Assembly: GCA_030374805.1 (NCBI GenBank)
Contig: JARGSG010000122.1
Coordinates: 62,001-126,000, forward strand
Reading direction: 5' to 3'
From: Gracilaria gracilis
Taxonomy: Eukaryota > Rhodophyta > Florideophyceae > Gracilariales > Gracilariaceae
Length of the DNA stretch: 64,000 nucleotides
Made by a program: the position numbers and the translations under genes. The notes beneath the pieces are model-generated. The model saw only the letters and a program-made list of their open reading frames with translations. It did not search any database and was not told the origin of the DNA. Positions 11,236 through 20,846 of the stretch are shown in pieces; the stretch's first letter is position 1, and each line of letters starts with the position of its first letter.

Positions 11236-12397
11236 TGCGTGCGTGGGGTTGGATACGGAGTGAACCGACTGGGGAATGTCGCCGCCTGGCTTGCCCCCTT
11301 ATAGGGGGAGGTGAATACGACAACGCGGTACTTGAGGTACTACCGACCGTTTGGAATTGCCCCAAGGCCTATGTCGTCGTCCAGGCGCCGCGTGGACGAA
11401 ATGTCAGTTCTGATTGATTTAATTTTTATTGGGGGATCAGGAACTGACGTTCCGCCGCCCCCTCCACACGAGATACTCTCGCTTCGTCGTCGCCTCGCCT
11501 CGCGCCCAATTCGTACCACCATATCTCACACCTGGATCGTCCCGTGCCTGTACGGTCGTGGCGAATGCTGGCGGTCCTTCCACCGTCAGTTCGCCCACCA
11601 TGAGGATCACTGCTTCGGATACGACGTACCTGCGCAACCGGACGCTCGACCGCCAGGGTACCAGTCGCCGGACGTTCTCCTTCGAGACGGACGGTACGCG
11701 CCGATTCGGACTCTCGCGCGCCTTCGCAGCGAGCCAGCATCTGTCTACTCGTACTTATCAAGGGCAACGACCTCCGACAGATCCATTCGTACGATGTCTG
11801 CTGCAGTCAACTTGGGAAAATTGGGCATGGCTTCGCCCCGCCCTCCCAGGCAAGCTTTCCGAAAGCGGATGCTACGCCTCCCAATTCAACGTACGGACTC
11901 AGCGCCCGCTTGGTGCTCGTTACGAACGGATGATGCCAGACGTACACCTCGCAGTCGGCGGGGCTGAAAACTTGATGGCACCGCCAGGTACGCTCCGCAT
12001 GGGGACCGTCATGGACGCCTCATAGACAGACGTATACATCCGATCGGACTTGGGCGTATGCATTGTCAGGGACGTCGACCATGCCCGGACGGACACCTGT
12101 GGTCTGTACAGCTATACGCCGTCGCGTACGTCCCGGGTAACGCGTCGTACGCCTCAATCCACCGTACGCGTACCAGCGCGTAGCGTTCCGCTCGGTTTGA
12201 TCTCTACCACAAGTACTCAAGGCTCTTTTCGTCGTTCCCTCTCAGGAAATTTTGGCATGGCTTCCCTTCCCCTCTTTCCGGGCAAATTTTTCCGAACGGA
12301 TGCTTTAGCGCCCTCTGGACCAGGCGGACGTAAGCGTAGCGACTTAGCGACGCTACGCGGCGCTCCGAGGGCGGAGCGCAAGTGTAGAAGGGGGATC
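11236..12397. other. Non-coding part of Gypsy-1 before the 3' LTR
   Basis: I see no convincing gene. A plus-strand frame at 11311-11967 is low complexity and Arg/Pro/Ser rich, with no motif. Two diverged copies of a GGCATGGCTTC... CGGATGCT segment lie about 410 bp apart (near 11828 and 12253). The stretch before the LTR (12384-12397) is purine-rich and could be the polypurine tract. The region also lies upstream of the antisense frame, so it may once have held that gene's promoter. Confidence 0.4.
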
Positions 12398-12937
12398 TGT
12401 AGTATGGTGGGCCCGAATTGGTGCGGTGTGTATACGATTGGCCGTTCACGTACAAAGGGGTAGTGCACGGTGGGCCGGTGCAGTGGCACCGCCACGTGTA
12501 CGATTTGGTGACCAAGTGCCGGACGGGTTGGCACAGCGCACATGTTGGACACGTGTGCAGTCTCGATAGTGACAATGCAATTCAGACCGATCGTACAGTA
12601 GTCAGTAGGGGGCCTAGACCCGATATTTAGTTGTAGCTCGGATCTTCGAGACCTAAATCGTAAACGACAAGCATCTTCTGCCGAACATCTTCTTCGTTAG
12701 TTTGCACTTACGATAGACCGCACGGTATATTTTACTAAGGTTTCTCAGACCATTGGTACCTTTTCGCGCGCACCTGTACGCGTTTGGTGATACCGACCGT
12801 CCACTCTCCCTTCGACCGCCCGGGACTTTCGCCCTCTTTCACCGTACCGACTCATTACAGTCACACGACTGTACGCTGCCGCCGCTCCCGTCCCAAGACC
12901 GCTTCGGACTCTCTTCCTTCTTTTGCATTATACCACA
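12398..12937 (+). repeat. 3' LTR of Gypsy-1
   Basis: The repeat matches 1017-1557, starting TGTAGTATGGTGGG and ending ATTATACCACA. A G-rich tract sits just upstream. Confidence 0.85.
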
Positions 12938-13450
12938 GAAAAGGGGAACATATTAAAAAAACGAAGGATTCGGAAGTGAAGACCGTCACTACGAGCTATG
13001 AAAAGTTCAACCCTGTGAAGGAGCTAGAAGAATACGGTCTGGGACATGTTCCGGATTCGCACCGCGAGAAATTACGCGAGATGCTGAGTGAGTGTACACT
13101 CATGTGAGGCGGATCCCTCGAAGAAGTTTGGACCTCAGAACACCGAATTGCCCTGTTGATAGGAGCGACACCCATTGCTCAACATCTTTACAGAGCAGGC
13201 CTGAAGGCATGGGGGGAGGCCCAATTTCCAGTTGATAAGATGCTCACCACAGTGGTGATTGAACCGGCGCAATCAACTTGGACACCTCCAGTTGTACTAG
13301 TTTCTAAACCAGATCGGTTTCGGCGATTCTATATTGTGGAGCAACGCCTTTGGCGAGAAAAGCGCAGGCTCACGAAGACGTTCGGAATCTTTCCCCCGAC
13401 AGGGCAGCACAGCGAACAGAGCACTTCGGGAATGACACAGCTAAGCCGGG
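12938..13450 (+). pseudogene. Remnant of the older Gypsy polyprotein, start of reverse transcriptase
   Basis: Directly after the 3' LTR a plus-strand frame reads a linker (FNPVKELEEYGLGHVPDSHR) and, after a stop at 13105, the start of a Gypsy reverse transcriptase. This includes HRIALLIGATPIAQHLYRAG, VIEPAQSTWTPPVVLVSKPD and RFRRFYI. These are the blocks expected downstream of the protease region found at 240-1011, so both pieces belong to one older element. Similarity fades after about 13350; no YxDD palm region follows. The remnant is inactive. Confidence 0.6.
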
Positions 13451-15000
13451 TGTAAATCCGAGGTCAAACCACCACGACAAGCGTCGGAGCGTTAGGCTGA
13501 TTAGTAGTCGGTAGAGATCCACGTGTCCACACGGTCACGAGATGAGTCCTCGAAAGAGACTAGCATTGCAAGGACAAGGTGTCGGAAACGGGCCACTGAG
13601 AACAGGGCAAAAAGGCAAACCCAAAAAGGGGAGAAAGCAAACCACCAGAGTGGGGAAAATAGAGAGGGAATAAAGCAAACCCAATACAGGGGCGAGTATA
13701 CGACAATAGGTCGGAACGAGACACACAAAATAGTGGTTATACTCTGAGCGCCACAAGGGTGGGTAAGTATACGTGAACAACACGGCTGTCACTCCACTTG
13801 GAGGTGAAAAATTGCCAAGGCGTGATAGTTAGAGCCAGGAAGCCCTTGCTTGGCAAGTGGCAGTTTACTTGGGGGAGCGGTGCTCAACCCTCTAAGTACT
13901 GAGCTCGGCGCACCACTGACAGTGGGTGCGCCGGGCAAAATAATCTATAAAATATCTAAGTAAATACAGCAATGCTGGGTGCACTGCCTCTGGCATATCC
14001 GTGCTACACGTGTGCTATTCACACCCACAAAGCGGCGCCTCGAGCCGTCCAATCCACTTTTACATGTGTGGAAATTACCTCAGCGAAGCGACACGCGAAT
14101 AGCGGTGTAGCTCATATATACCTACTAACGCATGTTGTGGAAATTAACTAAGTACCTTAAATTGTTTCCAAAGAGTGTTATCCTTCAGAAATCTACTAAC
14201 TATCTCGTAAGGATATTCGAACCTGCCGAAGAGAAGATTCAGAAAACATTCTAGAACGACGGTGTGTACAAATTTTCAGTCAGTAGAAGATAAAATTGAA
14301 GAAATACCATTCATGATGTTGCTAGTGCCGCAACTGCAATAGGTAGCATTGAATGAGCCTGTCGTCCCAAAGAGTCTAAGCTACTGTATTTAATGGCTAA
14401 ACTGAATGTTTTTAAGACAAAAATACAAAGACTTTTGATTGCCATTGTTCCTCTACCTGATGTAGGAAAGTGTATGTCTGGGGTTAACATCGTCGACAAC
14501 GAAAATTTTGTGAAGTTGAGAGTTTCCTGGCCACCTTCTTTGGTAGATGCAATACAATGAAACCTCAGTAGGTTCTTTTTAAGTGTTTGTACTTGTGCGC
14601 TTTGCTGGCTGCTTTTAATAAAACTGTTATTTTTTATTTTATAATTAAAAATTTCTAAATTTTTATAGCTTAACCTGCCGGCCTATGAAAGTATGTCATG
14701 AGCCCAGCTGTTGACGTGATGCCCATATAAGACATCTGAGTTAATGCACTTTGTTAATATTGTGGTGCACTTTGTTTTCTCTTTGGGTATTGTAGTGTCC
14801 AGCATTATTAGGGCGAAAACTATACAATTTTGGTCACTGGCTATTGTATCACTATTCAGGTTTTACCGCCCGTTGACGTCTTGTAACGTGTACCTACAAG
14901 GTCTCCACTTGTTGCGCAGTAGTTTGACTTTGTGGATTTTAGGGGGTCTACTGCCATATTGGTTGTGTGGTTTTCTTCTTGAGGTTGAGCCCTCGCGCGC
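13451..15000. other. Intergenic stretch, no gene supported
   Basis: No convincing coding region is present. A near-perfect hairpin at 13906-13933 (CGGCGCACCACTG against CAGTGGGTGCGCCG) may be a relic of an LTR or transcript end. A coding-like forward segment at about 14365-14563 (text such as IAIVPLPDVGKCMSGVNIVD) is followed by AATAAA at 14618 and an AT-rich tail. It could be the 3' end of a decayed gene, but I cannot name it. Confidence 0.4.
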
Positions 15001-15002
15001 TA

Positions 15003-17033
15003 CAGGTGAACACTGTATTTAGTGTGGACCACACTAATAAAGAAGACCCAATTTACGACACCCTCCCTCCAATTGGTGTGGCCCACACTATATATGAATC
15101 CACACTATTTCAGAGTAGAAAGAATTAGTGTGGACCACACTATAATTGACACACAAAATTAATGTGGATTCAGAGGGGCTGCTCAAGCACTGCTTCCCAC
15201 CACCTCTCCTTCAAAGTTTGCCCTGTACTTGGCCACAATGGCTTGGAGCCCCGGAAACAATTGACGTTCCTCCCAACGCCCATTCAAGTTTAGCGCAATA
15301 CCACTTCTGATCATTGCCTTCCTCGAGTAGCTTACATTCTCTTCATCCCTTTGCGCACTCACTGCTCTAACCGACCTAGCAGCCAGCTTCAAGAAGTGCC
15401 GCTTTCCAGGGTTTGTAAGCTTGCCCGAAGCTCTCGGACCATCTACCCACATACCATTCTGCAGCATGTCCATCTTGAAGTCGTCCCAATCCTGCCGCCA
15501 ATACGCCTTAAGTTTTTGAATCACAAAGCTATCTGCTGGTTGAACCAGGTGTGTCGCGTTACATGGAAAGAAGCGAATCTCAGTGTTCGTCTCGGACAAC
15601 GCCTGCTTCACTTGGTCTGTTAAATCATGCGTGTTAACGTTATCGATGTATATCACACGCTTACGACCGTCTGGAAGCGGTGCAAAAATCCGTTTTTCCC
15701 GCACCCACTCTAAGAAAACGCGTTTGTCCATCCAAGCCTTCGGACCTGTACGGTATACCACGCCCGGAACATCATCAGGTAGGCCTCTGATCGGATAGTT
15801 TTTTTCTGCATTCTTGAAGATCATCATTGGAATTTCTAATTGTGCGCGAAGCCCTCCGGAGATAAGAGCCATCATTGTCAATCCATCGTCACCTGAAACA
15901 ACATCTGCGTACCGGACATTGTTGTCGCCTATTAGCGCTAACGTCTTGTGGTTATCCATATTTATACAGAAATGGGTTTCGTCTGCATTATATACGTCTT
16001 CTTCACAGAGAGCGTTCGAGCGGAAGTCTCGAGCATGTTGCTCTAGATGATAGGCCACCTCTCTTTCGATCTGTTCCTGTTTTGCGGGCGATATCATCAG
16101 CTTTCCACACTGCGCTCTGCAGACGATTCTTGACCTTTCCATGAAGAATTGTACCAAGCGGTAGGTAACACGGTCCTGAAATGGCTTTTTCGTTCTGGGG
16201 TCTTCCATGTTTTTGAAATATTCTCCATTGGTTCGCCTGGAAATGAGCGTGAGAGCTAAGCGACGTAGCAAACGAGTGTTGAATTTGACACCTGCCTTCC
16301 GCATTATATTGAATTCCTGGAAAAGATCCTGATGCAAGGCACTGACCCATACAGACAGTTTTCGTCCTCTTCCGCTCTGCGCTTTGCAGTTGTGCCGGCG
16401 AACCCCATTTTTTGTAACGGTAACGAAAGATATGTTGGTTGACTTTTCTGTGCTGCTTAGAGCTCCTCGTTTGCTCCAGTAACGGCTCGCTCGTTGATGG
16501 TTTGTTTTGTAGTTGCCCCTAAAGTGCTGCGAGAAGTTTGCAACAGTACGTGAAAACAGCCCTTTGTGACCGTGTGTTTTCTTGTCGTTAATCATCCACT
16601 TGATGATCTGAGTTCTATGAGAGATGTTCAGGACCAATTGTGGTGCTCATTTTGGTTTCGTTGTGTTTTTGGGATTGTTGAAACTGTCTAACGCCGAATG
16701 CGTGCTTGCAGAAGGGGCGTTATTAGATGTAATACCCTCCTGTGCATCTGGGGCTGTGTCTGGATTGGGCACTGGGTTTGACATTCGGGCAAATGCGCTC
16801 ACAAGAGGTGAGGCATGGAGTGACATTCTGTTTTGTTTGTGATTACCGAGGTGTCTGTTTCGAGAAAGCGCTACGAACAAACTGTTTAAGGACTATTGTT
16901 TTGGCGCGCAAACAGGTTTGTATGCACACTATATCTGTGGCGGCCCTCGTATGCCACACACAAATTAGTGTGGTCCACACTATATGCGTTTCTACACTAT
17001 ATCTGAATCCACACTAAATATAGAGTTCACCTG
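15003..17033 (-). mobile_element. pogo/CENP-B-type DNA transposon, about 2.03 kb
   Basis: Inverted ends start CAGGTGAACACTGTATTTAG on the left and, reverse complemented, CAGGTGAACTCTATATTTAG on the right. TA stands on both sides (15001-15002 and 17034-17035). The single long frame encodes a DDE transposase on the minus strand. The palindrome TAGTGTGGACCACACTA, or a one-base variant, occurs at 15020, 15075 and 15126 near the left end and at 16966 near the right end, and half-sites GAATCCACACTA lie between. These are probably transposase-binding subterminal repeats. CAG termini and TA targets fit the pogo/Tigger group. The near-perfect ends and open transposase suggest recent activity. Confidence 0.9.
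15183..16637 (-). CDS. DDE transposase of the pogo/CENP-B class
   Basis: The enzyme would cut the transposon ends and join them at TA sites. The frame is open for 484 codons. An N-terminal basic region (IIKWMINDKK, then RASRYWSKR) is the likely helix-turn-helix DNA-binding part. The catalytic region carries the three expected acidic positions: NADETHFCINMD, VIYIDNVNTH and HLVQPADSFVIQKLK. The first ATG in the frame is at 16595. Upstream codons start with TTG and meet a TGA four codons further. An ATG in the neighbouring frame at about 16650 suggests a small N-terminal frameshift or a missed splice. The stop is TGA. No internal stops are present, so an active protein is possible if the start at 16595 is used. 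Confidence 0.8.
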   Translation of the reverse strand: MVLNISHRTQIIKWMINDKKTHGHKGLFSRTVANFSQHFRGNYKTNHQRASRYWSKRGALSSTEKSTNISFVTVTKNGVRRHNCKAQSGRGRKLSVWVSALHQDLFQEFNIMRKAGVKFNTRLLRRLALTLISRRTNGEYFKNMEDPRTKKPFQDRVTYRLVQFFMERSRIVCRAQCGKLMISPAKQEQIEREVAYHLEQHARDFRSNALCEEDVYNADETHFCINMDNHKTLALIGDNNVRYADVVSGDDGLTMMALISGGLRAQLEIPMMIFKNAEKNYPIRGLPDDVPGVVYRTGPKAWMDKRVFLEWVREKRIFAPLPDGRKRVIYIDNVNTHDLTDQVKQALSETNTEIRFFPCNATHLVQPADSFVIQKLKAYWRQDWDDFKMDMLQNGMWVDGPRASGKLTNPGKRHFLKLAARSVRAVSAQRDEENVSYSRKAMIRSGIALNLNGRWEERQLFPGLQAIVAKYRANFEGEVVGSSA

Positions 17034-17035
17034 TA

Positions 17036-17494
17036 CCTCTACAAGGTGAACCCCACACTTTATTGGTATTCGTGCGATAGTAGATATTTTGTGTGTACAC
17101 ACATCATAGTTGGAAAAAAATTGAATGACAATAGATCAACCTAAGTTTGGGGGCTGCAACTCAAGGAAAGCCTTCCTATCTAGTTTGCATTTGTTTTTCA
17201 CTCTTTTCCCTCCTTCGCACCGACGCCGTCTCTTGTTTGCCCTGTTCGTGTAAAAAAAAAACAATCTGTATACTATCTAAGTTCAGATCCATCCAAGTTC
17301 TTCGTAAGACGCGCTCCAAGCAAAAGGGACAGCAAGAAACGGCCATGCAGATACATTCTACAGAAGCTTTGTCCGCAATCTCACAAAACCAGTTTTGGCG
17401 AGAGCAAATGCTTTTCCAAAAATTTGAGAACTAAAACACAAGCAGTTGGAGAAACGGGTACCACTGCTCACTTTTGCTCTTCTGGCTCTCACCG
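17036..17494. other. Intergenic stretch between transposon and membrane-protein gene
   Basis: No gene is visible. Just right of the transposon the text TACAAGGTGAACCCCACAC partly repeats the transposon end, perhaps an old second terminus. The rest is plain sequence with a poly-A run near 17253. Confidence 0.35.
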
Positions 17495-19258
17495 TTAAGC
17501 CTGCTGCAACTCCATCGGGTTTTCGTCTTTCACAAAATAACTTGCCCTCATTTGCACTGCTCCGTCCTCCAGAGTACTTTCAATTCTAACTGTAGGCGCT
17601 GTTCTCGGCGTTACCGAAGCGTTGAAAACGGTTTCTCTCTGCCACACAACCCACCTGTATATTCGTTCAATGTCAATCCCCGGCCATGACCTGAGTCGGA
17701 AAACCACCAATATCGATATAAAAAGCAACCAGAAACCTGCATAAAGTCCTAAGGCCCAAGCCTCTATTGTCCCAGTCACTCGTATACCAGACGAGGTTAG
17801 TACGCTTGTGTCCATTCTTGTTGATATGATCCTAGCGCCCTCCACTTCTGTAGGGGAGAATGAAAGCAGATTCTGCAAGTCCCAAAAAGCTATGAACCCG
17901 TTTCGTCTTATCTCAGTCCCGATTTGCGCCAGTAGAACAGCCAAATCCGCATTGCTTTCTACGTTCTGCGTCACCTTCAGTTCAAATTCTGTTGTAAATT
18001 CAAAAGTCCTCTCAGCCTTACTCATAAAGTATAGCGATCCATTTGTTGCGCTTTCGCATACACCAGATATCCAGTCAACTGCACATTTCCATTCGTTTCC
18101 CACTTCCGTTAGAAGGATAGTCTGCAGTTTTGTCCCTGTCTTAACCAGATTGAGGTCGCCCTTAGCCGATACGTTTACCTCAAACTTAAAGCCTTCGAAT
18201 TCTTCACCGACCCTGAGATGGAGCGGGCGAATTCGGGACGACCCGACAGATTGGCAGCTCACTGATTGCAGGCGCTTATCCAAAGGCAGCGTCGAAATCG
18301 ACAAACTAGGACTCCCACCTTCGTCTCTATGACGCACTAGCCACTCAAAACCGGTTTCATTCAACCTTTGGTCATACAGATTCTCCTCCACAGTCGGGTT
18401 CCCAATACTGATGGTGACCACTGCTTCCCTGAACCTAAACAGCTTGGCTGCGTTTTCGAAGCGCGTCCTAAGAAACATAGAACTTCCACGTACAGCCGCC
18501 AGAGAGTGTACTAATTGGGACACTGTGAACTTGTCCGTCAGGTCGTAGCACGAGAACGTATCATCCAGCAACCCCTTGCATAACGATCCGCTTTCAAAAT
18601 CGGCTACCAATAACCCTCCTCTTTCGAGATCTCCAATTATGGCTTGTTGTCCACTGCGGCCACCCGTATACAGAACAAGGCCCGTTTCTCCTCTTCTGGA
18701 TGTCAGGGACCTCCGTTGCCAACTTTGTCCTTGGTATTTGACTGATAATAGATTGTTGATATCTTCGAGTGTGACAACCCCATCCAGTAGTGGGGGTTTA
18801 TCTTCTCTGGGCTTCAAGAAGACAAATTCACCAATGCTAGCTAATGTGTTGGGATTGACACATTCAGGTTCACCTGCAGGGTTGTCCAGAGCTAGCAAAA
18901 TGATTTCATCGGTGCCATTTGTCCCAACTGCTGATGAACGCGATTCCTGTTGGGACCAAACGATTTGCGATTTGGCGCCACTGCTATATTCGAACGGTAG
19001 TGCAATTGCCAATGCGAGCAATATGGAAAAAACCTGCCAGAATCTGCCCGAAACATGATTGGTTTCGACTTCTTGATGAAGTGCAATGTTACCCCATTGG
19101 GAAGCCTTGAGTTGTATAGGTTTGCCCCTCTTGACGAGGTAGGCGTGTCTCCAGGCCGTGACTTGGCTCATTGCTGTCTCCGCTAACGGAGCAAGGAGCA
19201 GTGTAAGCACGACATATTTGAGAACGTTCCAGACCGGCACTTGAATTCCGGTATCCAT
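17495..19258 (-). CDS. Uncharacterised membrane protein, about 587 residues
   Basis: I chose the ATG at 19258 (MDTGIQVPVW). The frame stays open to 19441, but the extra N-terminal part looks like untranslated sequence and lies before the first hydrophobic segment. Three membrane segments are visible: near the N terminus (VLKYVVLTLLLAPLAE), about 80 residues later (VFSILLALAIALPFEY), and close to the C terminus (ALGLYAGFWLLFISILVVF). Between the second and third lies a domain of about 380 residues with NxS/T sites and several cysteines, likely outside the cytosol. The C-terminal tail is short and polar. I do not recognise the family. No intron is needed to read it. It is transcribed away from the vWA gene's 3' end, in the same orientation. 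Confidence 0.75.
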   Translation of the reverse strand: MDTGIQVPVWNVLKYVVLTLLLAPLAETAMSQVTAWRHAYLVKRGKPIQLKASQWGNIALHQEVETNHVSGRFWQVFSILLALAIALPFEYSSGAKSQIVWSQQESRSSAVGTNGTDEIILLALDNPAGEPECVNPNTLASIGEFVFLKPREDKPPLLDGVVTLEDINNLLSVKYQGQSWQRRSLTSRRGETGLVLYTGGRSGQQAIIGDLERGGLLVADFESGSLCKGLLDDTFSCYDLTDKFTVSQLVHSLAAVRGSSMFLRTRFENAAKLFRFREAVVTISIGNPTVEENLYDQRLNETGFEWLVRHRDEGGSPSLSISTLPLDKRLQSVSCQSVGSSRIRPLHLRVGEEFEGFKFEVNVSAKGDLNLVKTGTKLQTILLTEVGNEWKCAVDWISGVCESATNGSLYFMSKAERTFEFTTEFELKVTQNVESNADLAVLLAQIGTEIRRNGFIAFWDLQNLLSFSPTEVEGARIISTRMDTSVLTSSGIRVTGTIEAWALGLYAGFWLLFISILVVFRLRSWPGIDIERIYRWVVWQRETVFNASVTPRTAPTVRIESTLEDGAVQMRASYFVKDENPMELQQA

Positions 19259-19937
19259 TGTGGATTGCAGCGAAATGAACAGGCGAATTTCCACTGAAGA
19301 AGAAAGCAGATTGCGGGAGCCCCAGTGATGAGCACAAAGTTGTGAAGAACGGAAGGGAAACCAGTGGCTAATATATCTGGGCAGGAGATGCTGCCGGGTT
19401 TTGACGACTGTAACCGAGCTACAGTGTACCATATGTAACAAGCAGCTTCACATCAATATTAAAAGTATCTATCATACAGTACTGCCCTTCTGGTAGACTG
19501 CTATGATACATATCTAACTTTACATGGGTGAGCTTTGTGTAGGTACTCGTGAATCATCAAATGAAACGACAAGCAAAAGCGTTGCTACGAGCACGAAGAC
19601 AATGAATTTGGTTCAGAAGCAGGTGCTCCTCTCACCTCTCATCCATAAATCTAGGCATACAATTATATCCATATAACGAATGCAAATTCGCCAATAAGAA
19701 GTTCAGAAACAAACATTGTTCACAATCTGGAAGCAATCTTGACACTGGCGAACAAGTAGTGCAATCGTCGCACACAAGTCGAGCGCTCCAAACTGCACAC
19801 GGCGCTGGCGGCGCGCAGCGAAACGACACGTGGAAACGACGAAGCGGCGGAGCGAAAAGTGGTGCGTGGCCACGTGCGCCGCCACCTCGCACACGCGCCG
19901 CGTGCCGTCCTCTGCGCGCACATGCGCTCATGCGCGC
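19259..19937. other. Upstream region of the membrane-protein gene
   Basis: The stretch holds the 5' side of the membrane-protein gene and the 3' side of the GC-rich vWA gene. Composition changes sharply near 19790, from about average to very GC-rich. No further gene is supported. Confidence 0.4.
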
Positions 19938-20846
19938 TCAAAAGTGCGGCGGCGCGTCGCAAACGGCGCGCACCAAATCTTCGACCACGTCCACCACTCG
20001 GTACCAGCCGTCGACGGCCAGCACGTGCGCCCCGCCGCCCACGGCCTCATTGAGCGCCTGGCCGCCGTCGTTCTCGCCGCCCACCTGCACGCCACAGATG
20101 CGCGCGTCTCCGCGCTCCAGGAAGCGATCGGCCGCGCGCCCCTGCAGCCCGTGGCGCGCGTCGCCAAACACCACCATCTTCCTCACGCCGCGCACGCGCC
20201 GCAGCATCCTTGAGCAGCCGCTCACGCCGCGTCTCACCTTCGACTCGCGCGCGCACGCACACGCGCCCCGCGCGGCACCCGCGCACGCGCAGCGCCTGCT
20301 GGCGCCGTCCACGCGTTGCAGGAACGCCGTGGCGTTGGCCGTCAGCGCCGACACACGCCGCACGCGCGCCGTGTACTGCAGCGCCGCGAACGCCGCGCGC
20401 TCGTCCAGCGCAACGATGGCCGACACCAGCTTGGTGAAGTCCCGCTGCTGTCGAAACTCTAGCGCCGTCAGTCGCGAGCCGGCGTCCAGCGCGAAGCACA
20501 GCGCGGGCGCGCACGCACGGTCGCGCGCGACGCGCAGCGCGGAGCGCACCTTTGCGCGTGTCTGCGCGCTCGGTTGCAGCGACAGCTGCGTGCGGCCACC
20601 GCCGCCGCCGTCGCCGGAAGCCGCGGGCGATGGCTTGCCGGCGGCGCCGGCGGAGAGCGACTGCGCGCTGGCGGACGCCGTCGATGACGACGCGAACGCC
20701 GACAGCGCGGGCGCGGCAGCGGTCGCCGGCGCGTCGTCGAGATACGCCGCGACGATCTCCGCGGCGTAGCGCTGCTGTTGCTCGCCGCGCGCGCCCGAGG
20801 CGAGCGCGAGCGCGAGCGAGAACGAGAGCGCGACGCACAGCTTCAT
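19938..20846 (-). CDS. Secreted von Willebrand factor A-like protein, GC-rich copy
   Basis: The ATG at 20846 starts a clear signal peptide (MKLCVALSFSLALALASGARG). An earlier in-frame start at 20933 would hide it. After an Ala/Ser/Gly-rich linker, the vWA-like domain begins at LCFALDAGSR, about residue 120, and continues through VSAIVALDERAAFAALQY and MVVFGDARHG to a C-terminal DVVEDLVRAV. The same blocks occur in the vWA gene at 45154-50185 (ICFAVDGSGS, VKIVAAIISS, IVIMGDGSHN), so the two are paralogues. Here the metal-site motif DxSxS is changed to D-A-G-S-R, and a Cys/Ala/Arg-rich segment replaces the middle of the domain. The gene lies in a CpG-rich island. The stop is TGA. Partner and ligand are unknown. 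Confidence 0.65.
   Translation of the reverse strand: MKLCVALSFSLALALASGARGEQQQRYAAEIVAAYLDDAPATAAAPALSAFASSSTASASAQSLSAGAAGKPSPAASGDGGGGGRTQLSLQPSAQTRAKVRSALRVARDRACAPALCFALDAGSRLTALEFRQQRDFTKLVSAIVALDERAAFAALQYTARVRRVSALTANATAFLQRVDGASRRCACAGAARGACACARESKVRRGVSGCSRMLRRVRGVRKMVVFGDARHGLQGRAADRFLERGDARICGVQVGGENDGGQALNEAVGGGAHVLAVDGWYRVVDVVEDLVRAVCDAPPHF

Larger units (their letters stand above)
1017..12937 (+). mobile_element. Chromodomain Gypsy LTR retrotransposon (Gypsy-1), degenerate, nested
   Basis: Two direct repeats of about 540 bp bound the element. Each begins TGTA and ends CACA. The 5' copy is followed at once by TGG, as expected for a primer-binding site, and the 3' copy is preceded by a G-rich tract. 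Between them lie Gag, aspartic protease, reverse transcriptase, RNase H, integrase and a chromodomain, in Gypsy order on the plus strand. Flanking five-mers are GAAAT and GAAAA, an imperfect target duplication. By eye the LTRs differ at roughly 40 of 540 positions, so the insertion is old. Gag and pol have stops and frameshifts. About 3.5 kb of extra sequence between pol and the 3' LTR holds antisense frames. Confidence 0.85.

Noticed and set aside
11311..11967. Plus-strand 218-codon frame before the Gypsy-1 3' LTR as an env-like gene
   Set aside because: No signal peptide, membrane segment or cysteine pattern; Arg/Pro/Ser-rich composition suggests a chance frame.
14210..14225. GGTTCGAAT on the minus strand as a tRNA T-loop
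   Set aside because: The flanking bases cannot form a T stem or an acceptor stem.
19759..20769. Long plus-strand frame of 336 codons over the vWA gene
   Set aside because: It is Ala/Arg/Pro low complexity, a shadow of the GC-rich gene on the other strand, which has a signal peptide and vWA blocks.
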